Notes: generated from the sequence alone by a model not told the origin. Counted from the stretch's first letter, positions 33,301 to 41,612 are shown. The stretch is DNA of 64,000 nucleotides from UMGS1590 sp963558655 (GCA_963558655.1 CAUWHJ010000007.1:43258-107257), one strand, 5' to 3'. Numbers and translations are program-made.

Positions 33301-36146
33301 GCAAACCTGTCACTGTTGCCAACAATGGGAAATTGACAAAAACCGTGCTGGACGAAAAGCAGAGTCAGCTTGACGTGCCGGAAGGCAAAGTGTTCTATGC
33401 TTGGCAAGACGAATACGGCACGTATTACAACGCCAACACCATTGTTGAAGAACCATCAACGAGACTGTATCCTGTGTACCACGATGGTGCAGTTACGGGC
33501 GAAGATGGCACTGTGATTGCGGCAGATTCTTTCCGCATCAGCGTGTCGAGCCTGGATGCAGAAGGCTTAACGGCTGATCTGGCGAAAAAACTCGCCAATG
33601 TGGAAGCACTGAAAGCCGATGGCACAGCAGCAAGTCTTGAAGAAATTTCTGTGAGCGGCGATGGTATTGGCAAGACAGAAAAAGGCAAATTCTCAGTCAC
33701 CTTTACCTATGGCGAAGCCACCATTGAGGTGCAGGCAGAGCTGATTGACACCAAACCTGAGGTAACCGGTAAGACGGCACACACCCTGACCTTTAAGGGC
33801 GAGCCAAACACCGCGTACACCATCACGAAGGTGGCTGACAGCACCCCTGCAACCCCTGTAACCACCGATAAAGATGGCAAGGGCATGGCAAAGGGACTTG
33901 AGAAAAACACCGAATACACCATTGCCAGCGAACTTTTCGGCGCTGCCAATGGCAAGACCTTGTCCGTTGATGCTTATGAAATCGCCAAGGCTTTTGAAGA
34001 GACCAACAAAGGCGACACCCAGAGCAACAACGCTACGGACGAAACCGAAAAGGCTTGGAACAGCAATGTGGAAGTGACGGTTGGCGCAGACGGCAACTAC
34101 AAGGTGACGGTGAAGCAGACCATTGATGGTCAAACCATCACCGTGCCAAACACCTGGGGCGATGTGACGCTTGATTTGAACGGCAAGGACATCATTGGCC
34201 CAGACGCTACGCCAACAACACCAGCCGGCCCTGGCATGAACTTTAGCAATGCTGGCGGCGAAGGCACTGATCTGACGATTGTTGGCCCTGGCACCATTCA
34301 GGGCGGCAATGGCTTGCAGCCATATCCTAACGGCGCACCTGGTGTGAAGGGTGATGAAGGTGCAAACAGCAACATCACTGTGAGCGGCGGCGCTACCATT
34401 CAGGGTGGTAACGGCGCAAACGGCAGTGCAGAAGCACCAAACGGCGGTAACGGCGGCGCTGGCGTAGAAGGCGGCGACCTTGGCGTGACTGTTGACGGCG
34501 GCACCATCACGGGCGGTAACGGCGGCAATGGCGCTGACAACAGCAACCCAGCTGCAAACGGCGGCAATGGCGGCGCTGGTATTGAGACCGATGACGATGT
34601 GATTGTCAATGACGGCACCGTAAGCGGCGGTAATGGCGGCAACGGTGGCAACATCACTGGCGGCAGTGAGGACAGCACCGCAGGCAGCGGCGGCAATGGT
34701 GGCGAAGGCATCATTGTGCCGGGCGCACCTGACGGCGACGGCAGCATTACCATTGACCCGGACGGCACCGTAAACGGTGGTAACGGTGGCAATGGCGGTG
34801 CGAACGACAACGGCACCGGCGGTAACGGCGGCACTGGCGGCACCGGCACCGATGGCGACACCGACAACAGCGGCACCATCAACGGTGGGAACGGCGGCAA
34901 CGGCGGTTCCTCCGACAAAGGTGAAGGCGGCAACGGCGGCCAGGGTGGCAGCGGTACCGACGGCAACACCAACAACAAAGACGATGGCACCATCAACGGT
35001 GGGAACGGCGGTAACGGCGGCACCTCCGAAGAAGGCAATGGCGGTAACGGCGACACCGACAACAGCGGTGACATCAATGGTGGGAACGGCGGCAATGGCG
35101 GCGGTTCCGAAGAAGGCAACGGTGGCACCGGCGGTAACGGCGGCGAAGGCACCGATGGCAACACCGACAACAAGGACGACGGCAACATCAACGGCGGTAA
35201 CGGCGGTGATGGCGGCGACTCCAACAAAGGCGAAGGTGGTAACGGCGACGGCACCACCGACGAAAACGGTGATGGCAACATCAACGGCGGTAACGGCGGC
35301 AATGGCGGCGACGGCGAAAAGCCAGGCAATGGCGGTAACGGCGGCGACGGCAGCGGCACCGGTAACGGCGGCAATGAAGGCAACACCGGCGATGAAAACA
35401 ATAACGGCGGTAACACCGGCGGCGGTGGCGGTGGTATCACCCCTCCAGACAAGCCAGATGAACCAGACGAACCGGAAGATGGCGGCATTGCTGACCCTGA
35501 CGACACCGGCGTGTCTGACTTGCTCAACACCACCGATCACAACGCTTACATGGGCGGTTATGAAGATGGCACCTTTGGCCCAAGCCGCTCCATCACCCGT
35601 GCTGAAGTAGCCAGCGCTTTCCATCGTTTGCTTTTGGACAAAGACACAGACATGGACAAAACCTTCAGCGATGTGGCTGAAGATAGCTGGTACTACGAAA
35701 CGGTAACGGCACTCGCCAGCATGGGCTTGATCGGCGGGTATGAAGACGGCACCTTCCGTCCAGACCAGGCCATTACCCGCGCTGAATTTGCAGCAATGGC
35801 AACGCGTTTTGCGAAACCAAGCGATGCAAAGAAAGTGACCTTCACAGACGTGGACAAAGACAGCTGGTATTACGATGCCGTGCGTACCGCAGTCAGCTAC
35901 GGCTGGATTGGCGGGTATGAAGATGGCACCTTCCGTCCGGAACAAAAGATCTCCCGCGCGGAAGCCATCGCCATCATGAACCGTATGCTTGCCCGCATTG
36001 CGGACCACAGCGCTATTGACGATGGCGCAGGCACCCGCTTTGTAGACGTTGCAGAAAACCACTGGGCATTCTACGACATCACCGAAGCAGCAACGGCACA
36101 TGATTACAGCAGACCTTCCAACTCTGACGAAGAGCACTGGAAATAA
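30369..36146 (+). CDS. Giant S-layer-anchored surface protein with C-type-lectin-like domain
   Basis: A 1925-residue exported protein. Signal peptide: MRRKLLAWLLIVCMMVGLMPATAFSALA, cleavage near residue 28. Residues ~155-335 resemble a C-type-lectin-like fold (YLTAITSKDEFNHLRSVLG, WCGGTAITTE, YYWACGPEHG). A long middle part (~340-1290) is made of beta-rich repeats of MucBP/Ig-like character. Residues ~1300-1690 are a low-complexity Gly/Asn repeat (GGNGGNGG, NINGGNGG) around a parallel-beta-helix-like start. Three SLH domains (~1715-1920; GGYEDGTFRPDQAITRAEFAAM, FTDVDKDSWYYDAV) anchor it to a pyruvylated wall polymer. The ATG at 30369 follows AGGAGGT; the frame runs 50 codons further 5' without a ribosome site. 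Likely an adhesin, controlled by the invertible segment upstream. Confidence 0.88.
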   Translation: MRRKLLAWLLIVCMMVGLMPATAFSALAAEEPAASNTPVVTLGDAVWTTDEAAKTFTYPNATVDYTGDIYLLTVTSNKPNTVPKTITVDGNTETSYLSDLKGQSATWLYTTPKSAAEVQKRIRALNLTWADGMQVEVTVDGNKLVGFDNIQDSNAKMTKFGDHYYMYVPYNGTEMSSWEARTWNKAYNRAKGYVLGGMQGYLTAITSKDEFNHLRSVLGTGDAWCGGTAITTESSGAVMNDPKQITDEQAASFYYRQIGGKTLPAATGDPDTYYYWACGPEHGSTVITNISDICDFDQGPTSVPQDAPNPIDGANKNLWHDFGVYKIVENTCEIRLSGEGETASAVINDIAVNYGTGYDDHAPMLGFFVEFGGYAEGEDPGKKNDALVTSDTSDQKPDDVEASITTADEKGLYTSVEKGLVALQGKPAGSTLQLEKADVTATTAPQTLKAGYSVKSFDQNTTWTANGEDATVSVAANGGMTLNTGALDVTVAEGGTASTIVDGYAVSGTANHKVTQSDAASPFEGGASITATAAEQTLSAQKDGKSYTYESTEANQPFYLGEFSVKLNPENGSHATLTPRSTEGEPQNPYYLNDYTFTVTPEDNYELNGNAMKVKMGDEVLGDGEYTLTKAGDTAYEITVPKVTGNLVVDLTYDENTPNEDRPVVRQMTEITVKGLEGGTYTATSADDGNQTIYKPDENDVIKVPRNAETKLVFTPSGDNKQEFALLTSLKGEDNAELFDGMKDSFNWDAYSYTYTYEPSDEKDSFTAVYTPAHLVDAAVTNGNATFETNTVLESKGEGTGEEPTNSWTGQALVANNAEAKLTFTTDAKNVYHRAWIVDGENKTPVEDFDGQSYTFPASESYTKLDVEFHPGWTITVNTKNTELDTTEGDWQGTDDAHTLLVGPDSDLTLRFTPNEKKTLQSVTLDDKEIALDTLERDGDAYLYTLEKIDANKTFEIKSDSKYTVLFYTDSSFEHQIGKPVTVANNGKLTKTVLDEKQSQLDVPEGKVFYAWQDEYGTYYNANTIVEEPSTRLYPVYHDGAVTGEDGTVIAADSFRISVSSLDAEGLTADLAKKLANVEALKADGTAASLEEISVSGDGIGKTEKGKFSVTFTYGEATIEVQAELIDTKPEVTGKTAHTLTFKGEPNTAYTITKVADSTPATPVTTDKDGKGMAKGLEKNTEYTIASELFGAANGKTLSVDAYEIAKAFEETNKGDTQSNNATDETEKAWNSNVEVTVGADGNYKVTVKQTIDGQTITVPNTWGDVTLDLNGKDIIGPDATPTTPAGPGMNFSNAGGEGTDLTIVGPGTIQGGNGLQPYPNGAPGVKGDEGANSNITVSGGATIQGGNGANGSAEAPNGGNGGAGVEGGDLGVTVDGGTITGGNGGNGADNSNPAANGGNGGAGIETDDDVIVNDGTVSGGNGGNGGNITGGSEDSTAGSGGNGGEGIIVPGAPDGDGSITIDPDGTVNGGNGGNGGANDNGTGGNGGTGGTGTDGDTDNSGTINGGNGGNGGSSDKGEGGNGGQGGSGTDGNTNNKDDGTINGGNGGNGGTSEEGNGGNGDTDNSGDINGGNGGNGGGSEEGNGGTGGNGGEGTDGNTDNKDDGNINGGNGGDGGDSNKGEGGNGDGTTDENGDGNINGGNGGNGGDGEKPGNGGNGGDGSGTGNGGNEGNTGDENNNGGNTGGGGGGITPPDKPDEPDEPEDGGIADPDDTGVSDLLNTTDHNAYMGGYEDGTFGPSRSITRAEVASAFHRLLLDKDTDMDKTFSDVAEDSWYYETVTALASMGLIGGYEDGTFRPDQAITRAEFAAMATRFAKPSDAKKVTFTDVDKDSWYYDAVRTAVSYGWIGGYEDGTFRPEQKISRAEAIAIMNRMLARIADHSAIDDGAGTRFVDVAENHWAFYDITEAATAHDYSRPSNSDEEHWK
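34240..35430 (+). repeat. Gly/Asn-coding low-complexity repeat array
   Basis: About 1.2 kb of imperfect repeats of the form GGYGGYAAYGGCGGY inside the surface-protein gene, encoding GGNGGNGG blocks interrupted by short acidic inserts (TDGNTDNKDDG, SEEGNGG). Such arrays change length by slippage and recombination. They also create long spurious open frames on the other strand. Confidence 0.9.
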
Positions 36147-36199
36147 GCAGCGTGCTGCCGCATGAAGCATGTGCTTCGTGGGCAGAACGAAAAACAAGA

Positions 36200-36232
36200 A
36201 AGGTCGGGCGTACCATCGCCCGACCTTTTTTG
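36200..36232 (+). terminator. Intrinsic terminator of the surface-protein gene
   Basis: AGGTCGGGCG and CGCCCGACCT pair around a six-base loop, then TTTTTTG. Confidence 0.93.
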
Positions 36233-36248
36233 TAGACAAAACATCAAA

Positions 36249-36296
36249 AAAGAGCTGTCGTGCAGACGAAATAGCGTTTGCACGACAGCTCTTTGC
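36249..36296 (-). terminator. Intrinsic terminator of the ArsC/Spx-like gene
   Basis: AGAGCTGTCGTGCA and TGCACGACAGCTCT form a perfect fourteen-base-pair stem; on the minus strand TTTTTTG follows. Confidence 0.93.
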
Positions 36297-36299
36297 GTT

Positions 36300-36653
36300 T
36301 TATTTCAGTTTTTCCCACTGGTCTTCCTTAAAGCCCGGACAAATCACAGCGTCTGAAATGAGCAGCGGACGCTTCACCAACATGCCATCGCTTGAAAGCA
36401 GCGCAAGCTGTTCGTCCTCGCTCATGAGCGGCAGCTTATCCTTGAGATGCAGTTGTTTGTAGAGGTTGCCGCTGGTATTAAAGAAACGTTTCAAGGGCAG
36501 CCCGCTTTTGGCAAACCAAGCGGCAAGTTCTGCCTGCGTTGGGTTGTCGTCAACGATGGAACGCAATTCGCAGTCGATGCCGTTTTCCTCGAGCCATTTC
36601 AACGCTTTTTTGCAGGTGGAACATTTGGCATAGTAAAGCACAAGTGGTTTCAT
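36300..36653 (-). CDS. ArsC/Spx/YffB-like thioredoxin-fold protein
   Basis: A 117-residue protein with the ArsC-family pattern: LVLYYAKCSTCKKALKWLEENGIDCELRSIVDDNPTQAEL, FFNTSGNLYKQL, LLSSDGMLVKRPLLIS. The active site is C-S-T-C as in Spx/MgsR and some YffB proteins, so it could be a redox-sensing regulator of RNA polymerase or a reductase; arsenate reduction is not implied. The start at 36653 follows AAAGGAG. It is a single-gene unit. Confidence 0.85.
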   Translation of the reverse strand: MKPLVLYYAKCSTCKKALKWLEENGIDCELRSIVDDNPTQAELAAWFAKSGLPLKRFFNTSGNLYKQLHLKDKLPLMSEDEQLALLSSDGMLVKRPLLISDAVICPGFKEDQWEKLK

Positions 36654-36811
36654 AAGAAAAGCTCCTTTCTTTATAAAGAAATCCATTTCAGGTAACGGTT
36701 TCTTTCAGTATATCACGAATGCGTGCGCTGCGCCGCAATTCTTTTGCGTTCCGTGGCAGTACTCCGCACATTATGCTATAATACAGAAAACAACCTGAGG
36801 AGGACGTTTTC

Positions 36812-38506
36812 ATGCAACCACCATCCATCGGCGCACGTTTCACGCGCCGCCTGCCAGAGCCAAGCGCTCACCAAGCGCTACGCAATCTCAGACGGAATTG
36901 GTATTTTCCGTTATCGGCCCTGGCTTTTTTCTGGCCGCAGGTACAATGGATGATTGAACCAAAAGTCTGGCATGTGAGCTTGATCCTTGTCTTTCTCATC
37001 ATGCTGGGCGTGGCTTCACAGATACCTGATATATGGCAGCCGATGCGTACGCTGCCCTGGTTTTGGTCCTTTTACGCACTTTTATCGGCCATAGGCGTGT
37101 GCTGGCGCGGTCAGGATGCGCTGGCCGGTTCTGAGCGGCTGACGGCGCTGCAAGCCGCACACCCTTCTCTTGACCTTGTGCATCTGATAAGCTACGGGCT
37201 GGCTTTGGCGGGATTGTTTTTTGCCGTCATTGCCATGGCTGCCTTCTGGAACAAACTGCGTATCGCGCTCAAAAAAGTGCAGCTTTTTTCCGGCCTGCGC
37301 CTGTGGGAGCGTGTGTTCTACACATTCTTGGCCTTAGGGCTGATTCTTATCACAGCACGTCTTTTCATGCTCAGCACAGCTTTTTATGATTATAGTGCAG
37401 GCGGCTACGATGTGCTTTACACAAGCGACTCCGGCGCACTGGTACACAATATGGGCTATCTTTTTCTCACCTTTCCGGAAAATGATCTCAGACAGCCTCT
37501 CTTTGCTGTCTTTGCGTCGCCATTTCTTGGTGCACCTTATCTCGTGAGTCGGCTTTTCGCACTGCCGCTCACCTATGAAGCCGTGCTTCTTAACAGCGTG
37601 CAGATTGTCATGCTTATCTGCGCCAACCTGATGCTGGCACAGATGCTGAAGCTCTCGCCTCTGCACCGTCTGTGCCTGATGCTTCTCACCACCTTCACCT
37701 ATAACCAGCTTTTGGCGTTGGTGATGATGGAGCAATACATCACGGCATATTTTTGGCTCATGCTAACGCTACTGCTTCTCACAAGCGGCTATCGTGACGA
37801 GCGACTATCACTCTACGGCGCTGGCGGCACCCTTCTTACAAGCCTTTTCTTCACGCCGCTTACCAGCCCGCATCTGCCCTGGCGTGCGCCAAAGGCCTGG
37901 CTTTTTGATATGCTGCGCTGTGCGGGCGAATTTCTCTTTCTGCTTTTGGCTTTCGGGCGTTTTGATGTGCTCTATACCCTCTTTGATAAAATCGCTTCGC
38001 TGTCGAAGTTTGCCGGCGAAAGTGTGCCGCTTGTGGAACGGTTCTACCAATACACCGGCTTTGTTCACGATTGCTTTCTCTCACCGGCAGCAGCGGCAGG
38101 CACCTGCACCACTACGCCGCAAGCGCACATCTCCTGGATGTTGGAACCGGTGGAAGGCGTCAACATGGTTGGGCTTTTGCTGCTTGCATTAGTGATTGTG
38201 AGTGCGCTTTTGAACCATGACAAATGTTCCAGCCGTGTGGCACTGTGCTGGATTGCCTTTTCCATGGTTTTGCTTATTGGATTGGGCTGGGGTACCGAAG
38301 AAAATGGTCTCATTCTCTATGCCCTCTATTTTGGCTGGGCCTATCTGGTGCTGCTCTTCCAGCTTGTGGAACGCATTGCACAAATTTTGCGCGCACCATG
38401 GCTTGTGCCGCTTCTCAGCGCCGCTTACGTGGCAGTGCTCATTGTTTCTAATGTTCCGGGCATGGAAGCACTTTTGGCCTTTGGTATGGAATATTTTCCA
38501 CGTTAA
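36812..38506 (+). CDS. Polytopic membrane protein, unknown (paralogue A)
   Basis: A 564-residue protein with about twelve membrane segments. It shares a block with the next gene: GGYDVLYTSDSGALVHNMGYLFLTFPENDLRQPLFAVFASPF here, GGYDIVYTADTDALYNNMAYLSLTFVENDLRQPLFALFSAPF there. The acidic residues in an extracytoplasmic loop and the ENDLRQPLF element recall GT-C-type polyprenyl-phosphate-sugar transferases, but this is only resemblance. GAGGAGG precedes the ATG. It is followed by its paralogue and a prenyl-phosphate phosphoribosyltransferase-like gene. I do not recognise the family. Confidence 0.8.
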   Translation: MQPPSIGARFTRRLPEPSAHQALRNLRRNWYFPLSALAFFWPQVQWMIEPKVWHVSLILVFLIMLGVASQIPDIWQPMRTLPWFWSFYALLSAIGVCWRGQDALAGSERLTALQAAHPSLDLVHLISYGLALAGLFFAVIAMAAFWNKLRIALKKVQLFSGLRLWERVFYTFLALGLILITARLFMLSTAFYDYSAGGYDVLYTSDSGALVHNMGYLFLTFPENDLRQPLFAVFASPFLGAPYLVSRLFALPLTYEAVLLNSVQIVMLICANLMLAQMLKLSPLHRLCLMLLTTFTYNQLLALVMMEQYITAYFWLMLTLLLLTSGYRDERLSLYGAGGTLLTSLFFTPLTSPHLPWRAPKAWLFDMLRCAGEFLFLLLAFGRFDVLYTLFDKIASLSKFAGESVPLVERFYQYTGFVHDCFLSPAAAAGTCTTTPQAHISWMLEPVEGVNMVGLLLLALVIVSALLNHDKCSSRVALCWIAFSMVLLIGLGWGTEENGLILYALYFGWAYLVLLFQLVERIAQILRAPWLVPLLSAAYVAVLIVSNVPGMEALLAFGMEYFPR

Positions 38507-38539
38507 CCTCAACTTGCAGCTGTAAAGGAGCGATGTCTC

Positions 38540-40240
38540 ATGCCTCAATATGTCTCATCACTGATGGCTCAACTTCCTGAGCCACGTCTCCGCAAGATGA
38601 TGAAAAACTTTTTGCACAACATCTTCTTTCCGCTTTCAGCGCTGGCTTATTTTACGTTGGCGGTGCAGCGTGCCTATGAGATCGAAGTTTGCACAGTGTC
38701 GGTCGTATTGGCGGTGTTTATGATGAGTATGGTCGCCACACAGGTGCCTGATCTCTGGCAGCCCACACGTCAGCTTCCCTGGTCGCTGCAAAGCTATGCA
38801 TTTCTTGCGGCAGCCGGTGTGTGCTGGTTTTATTTCACAGACTGCACGAATTTCTTCACTCTGCGGCCTGATTTCGCTGAAATCCTGCGCGCGCTCAGCG
38901 CCAGCGTGGATATGACGCGTGTCTTTGGCATGGGTATGTCTTTGGCGGCGTTTCCTTTTTTGGCCGTCGTTTTCTCCTTTCTTTTAAGCAGTGTACGGCG
39001 TCTTTTGACAGAAAGCGGCATTTTCCGCACGTTCAACCGTGCCGAATGGCTGCTCTATGCACTCTTAACCATTGTTCTTCTCGCCTACGCTGCTTGGGCG
39101 TTCAGCCTCAGCAATGGCTTTTACAGTGCCAACAACGGCGGCTATGACATCGTTTACACCGCTGATACCGATGCCCTTTATAACAACATGGCTTATCTTT
39201 CGCTGACGTTTGTTGAAAACGATCTCCGCCAGCCACTTTTTGCCCTTTTCTCAGCGCCTTTTGCCGGTGTGCCTTATGTGATTAGCCACCTTCTCGGGCT
39301 GACCCCTGCGCTGACTGCCATTCTTTTCAACAGCGTTCAGGTGCTTTTGCTCATGGCAGGCCATCTCATGCTCACCGCCCTTGTGGGCCGCACGCCGTTT
39401 CGCCGTTTTGCTTTCCTCTTGCTGTTATGCGCCAGCTACACCACGCTGCTCAACGCTGTCATGGTGGAGCAATATATCACTGCCTATTTCTGGCTCATGC
39501 TGACGGTGGTGGCCATCTGCCAGGGAACAAGCTCGACGCGGCTGCCTTTCCTCGGCGCCAGCGGTTCTCTGCTCACCAGCGCTGCAATAGCACCCTGGTG
39601 CAGCTGCCATTCCCTGCGCCGCACACCGCGCCGCTGGCTTTGGGATATGTGCAAACTGACCTTTAGCGGAATTGGTCTGCTCGTTGCTTTCGGCCGCTTT
39701 GATGTGCTCTATTCTGTGGCAGAAAAAATTGCCTCTTTGAGCAAATTCACCGGCAGCGATTCGTCGTTTTCATCGCGCTTTGCGCAATACTCGAGCTTTC
39801 TGCACGACTGTTTTCTGGCACCGGCTGCCGGCATTGCGCAAGGCTCCGCACCGGACGGGATTCTTTCCTGGCGTTTGGACGTGGTGAGCAGTTTGCACCC
39901 CATGGGCATGGCGCTGATGCTTTTGTTTATTCTTAGCGCATGGTTACACCGCCGTCAGCGACTTTGCCAGGTGGCGTTTTACTGGAGCATCTTTTCCTGT
40001 GTGCTCCTGGCTGTCATTGGCTGGGGAACGTGGGAAGTCGGTCTGATCCTCTATTCGCTGTATTTCTGCTGGTGCTTTTTGCTGCTTCTCTTCCGCCTTT
40101 TAGAACGTCTCGCTGAGAAGCTTCATGCCGCCTGGCTGGTGCCTGTGGCGAGCCTTCTTGGAGCGCTCATCATGCTCTCGCAAAATGTGCCCGGTATGCA
40201 AGCCCTCATTGATTATTGTGTCACCTTTTTTCCGCTATAA
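38540..40240 (+). CDS. Polytopic membrane protein, unknown (paralogue B)
   Basis: A 566-residue paralogue of the preceding gene along its whole length, including the N-terminal LPEPRLRKMMKNFLHNIFFPLSALAYF (compare LPEPSAHQALRNLRRNWYFPLSALAFF) and shared blocks VATQVPDLWQPTRQLPWS, VEQYITAYFWLMLTVV and GRFDVLYSVAEKIASLSKF. About twelve membrane segments. AAAGGAG precedes the ATG. The tandem copy suggests two related steps or a heterodimer in an envelope pathway with the next gene, which starts 12 bases downstream. Confidence 0.8.
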   Translation: MPQYVSSLMAQLPEPRLRKMMKNFLHNIFFPLSALAYFTLAVQRAYEIEVCTVSVVLAVFMMSMVATQVPDLWQPTRQLPWSLQSYAFLAAAGVCWFYFTDCTNFFTLRPDFAEILRALSASVDMTRVFGMGMSLAAFPFLAVVFSFLLSSVRRLLTESGIFRTFNRAEWLLYALLTIVLLAYAAWAFSLSNGFYSANNGGYDIVYTADTDALYNNMAYLSLTFVENDLRQPLFALFSAPFAGVPYVISHLLGLTPALTAILFNSVQVLLLMAGHLMLTALVGRTPFRRFAFLLLLCASYTTLLNAVMVEQYITAYFWLMLTVVAICQGTSSTRLPFLGASGSLLTSAAIAPWCSCHSLRRTPRRWLWDMCKLTFSGIGLLVAFGRFDVLYSVAEKIASLSKFTGSDSSFSSRFAQYSSFLHDCFLAPAAGIAQGSAPDGILSWRLDVVSSLHPMGMALMLLFILSAWLHRRQRLCQVAFYWSIFSCVLLAVIGWGTWEVGLILYSLYFCWCFLLLLFRLLERLAEKLHAAWLVPVASLLGALIMLSQNVPGMQALIDYCVTFFPL

Positions 40241-40252
40241 GGAGTCTTTTTC

Positions 40253-41113
40253 ATGAACCGTTATTTCAAGCTCATGCGCGTTCACCATTACATCAAAAAC
40301 CTGCTCGTCTTTGCTGCCCTCATTTGCAGCGGCCAGCTTTTTGCACCGGACAAACTGCTCGCCGGTGTAGCGGCGTTTCTGGCTTTCTGCGCCACGTCCT
40401 CTGTGGTGTACATCATCAACGATATACGCGACCGCGATAAAGACCGCCTGCATCCTACCAAGTGCCATCGTCCCATCGCCAGCGGTCTTGTCTCGCTGCG
40501 GCAGGCAGGGCTATTAGCGGTGCTTTTGGCGTTGGTGGCAGTTCTCGCCAATGGGCTGGTGTTTCACCTTTCTGCCACGCTCATTCTGCTGAGCTATGTG
40601 CTGCTCAATCTGGCTTACAGCTTTGGGCTTAAAGATGTGCCCATTGTGGACATTACCATTCTTGCCGCCGGTTTTGTGCTGCGCGTGATTTACGGTGCCA
40701 TTGTGACGGATATTGTCATTTCCAACTGGCTCTATCTGGCGGTGTTCGCCCTGTCTTTTTATCTGGCGCTGGGCAAACGCCGCGGCGAATTGCGCCACCA
40801 TCAAAGCGGCGACACGCGCGCTGTGCTCAAAGCGTATCCGCTCGATTTTCTGAACCGCAGCATGACGATGTGCCTCACCTTAGCCAATGTGTTCTACGCT
40901 TTGTGGAGTATGGACCAGGTAACCACCTCCATTTACCACAACCGTTTTCTTATCTTCACAGTGCCTATTGTTTTGCTCATCACCCTTAAATACAGCCTGA
41001 CCATCGAAGGGGCGTCTGACGGCGATCCGGTGGAGGTGCTTTTACACGACAAGGTGCTTTTGGCGTTGGTGGTGCTGTATCTTGCGGCGATGTTCGCCAT
41101 TCTCTATATCTAA
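40253..41113 (+). CDS. UbiA-family decaprenyl-phosphate phosphoribosyltransferase-like protein
   Basis: A 286-residue membrane enzyme with about nine helices. The first Asp motif is YIINDIRDRDKDRLHPTKCHRPIASG and the second region is YSFGLKDVPIVDITILAAGFVLRVIYGA. The start MRVHHYIKNLLVFAALI and these motifs match the bacterial DPPR synthase group, which transfers phosphoribose from PRPP to a polyprenyl phosphate, giving a donor for ribose or arabinose in wall polymers. No DprE1/DprE2-type epimerase is in the window, so a ribofuranosyl product is plausible. It ends the three-gene unit. Confidence 0.85.
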   Translation: MNRYFKLMRVHHYIKNLLVFAALICSGQLFAPDKLLAGVAAFLAFCATSSVVYIINDIRDRDKDRLHPTKCHRPIASGLVSLRQAGLLAVLLALVAVLANGLVFHLSATLILLSYVLLNLAYSFGLKDVPIVDITILAAGFVLRVIYGAIVTDIVISNWLYLAVFALSFYLALGKRRGELRHHQSGDTRAVLKAYPLDFLNRSMTMCLTLANVFYALWSMDQVTTSIYHNRFLIFTVPIVLLITLKYSLTIEGASDGDPVEVLLHDKVLLALVVLYLAAMFAILYI

Positions 41114-41118
41114 AACAA

Positions 41119-41166
41119 AAGTGCTCGCATTTTTGAAACCGTCCAGAAATGCGAGCACTTTTTTAT
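41119..41166. terminator. Bidirectional terminator between the UbiA and GNAT genes
   Basis: AAGTGCTCGCATTT and AAATGCGAGCACTT form a fourteen-base-pair stem, with T-rich 3' flanks in both directions. Confidence 0.92.
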
Positions 41167-41600
41167 TGTTCAAGAAGATAGTCGAAGCCGTAACAACTTT
41201 TATCGAAGCCATAGTGCTCATAAAAGCCATGGGCAGCCGTGCGTGGCAGGCCGCTGTCCAAGACAATGCCTTTGGCGCCGCGTTCCTTCGCCAGCGCACG
41301 CACATGGTCCATCAGCACACGCCCGTAACCTTTGCCGCGCGCCTCTTCACGCACAATGAGGCTGGAAAGATAGCAGGTTTGGCCGGAGAGCCAGAAAGTG
41401 TTGAAAAAGCTACCATGGCAAAAGCCCAGCGCCTGACCATCATCGTCCACCAGCAGGCAGGCAAAGCTCTGCGGATCGGCGAGCACTTGCTCATACACAG
41501 GGCGCAGTGCTTCGCGGTCGTAGGTGTTGTAGGTCCAGAGGGCTTCGACAAAAGCAAAGACGGTATCATAATCCGCCAGCGTAGCATCTCGCATCAACAT
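41163..41600 (-). CDS. GNAT family N-acetyltransferase
   Basis: A 145-residue single-domain acetyltransferase: MRDATLADYDTVFAFVEAL, GHSSF-type core CYLSSLIVREEARGKGYGRVLMDHVRALAKERGAKGIVLDSGLPRTAAHGFYEHYGFDK. The acetyl-CoA pyrophosphate loop is RGKGYG. It begins 12 bases after the DUF1847 gene, so both share a transcript. AGGAGG precedes the ATG. Substrate unknown. Confidence 0.9.
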   Translation of the reverse strand: MLMRDATLADYDTVFAFVEALWTYNTYDREALRPVYEQVLADPQSFACLLVDDDGQALGFCHGSFFNTFWLSGQTCYLSSLIVREEARGKGYGRVLMDHVRALAKERGAKGIVLDSGLPRTAAHGFYEHYGFDKSCYGFDYLLEQ

Positions 41601-41612
41601 GGGCGTTCCTCC

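Noticed and set aside
34240..35430. Possible CRISPR array because of repeated units
   Set aside because: The units are coding, imperfect and without unique spacers; no cas gene is present.
33693..36239. Very long open frames on the minus strand (848 and 377 codons) opposite the surface-protein gene
   Set aside because: They are by-products of the GC-rich Gly/Asn repeat codons; they have no ribosome site and read as low-complexity Val/Ala or Pro/Ser runs.
36300..36653. Arsenate reductase
   Set aside because: The active site is CSTC as in Spx-like proteins, and no other arsenic resistance gene is nearby.
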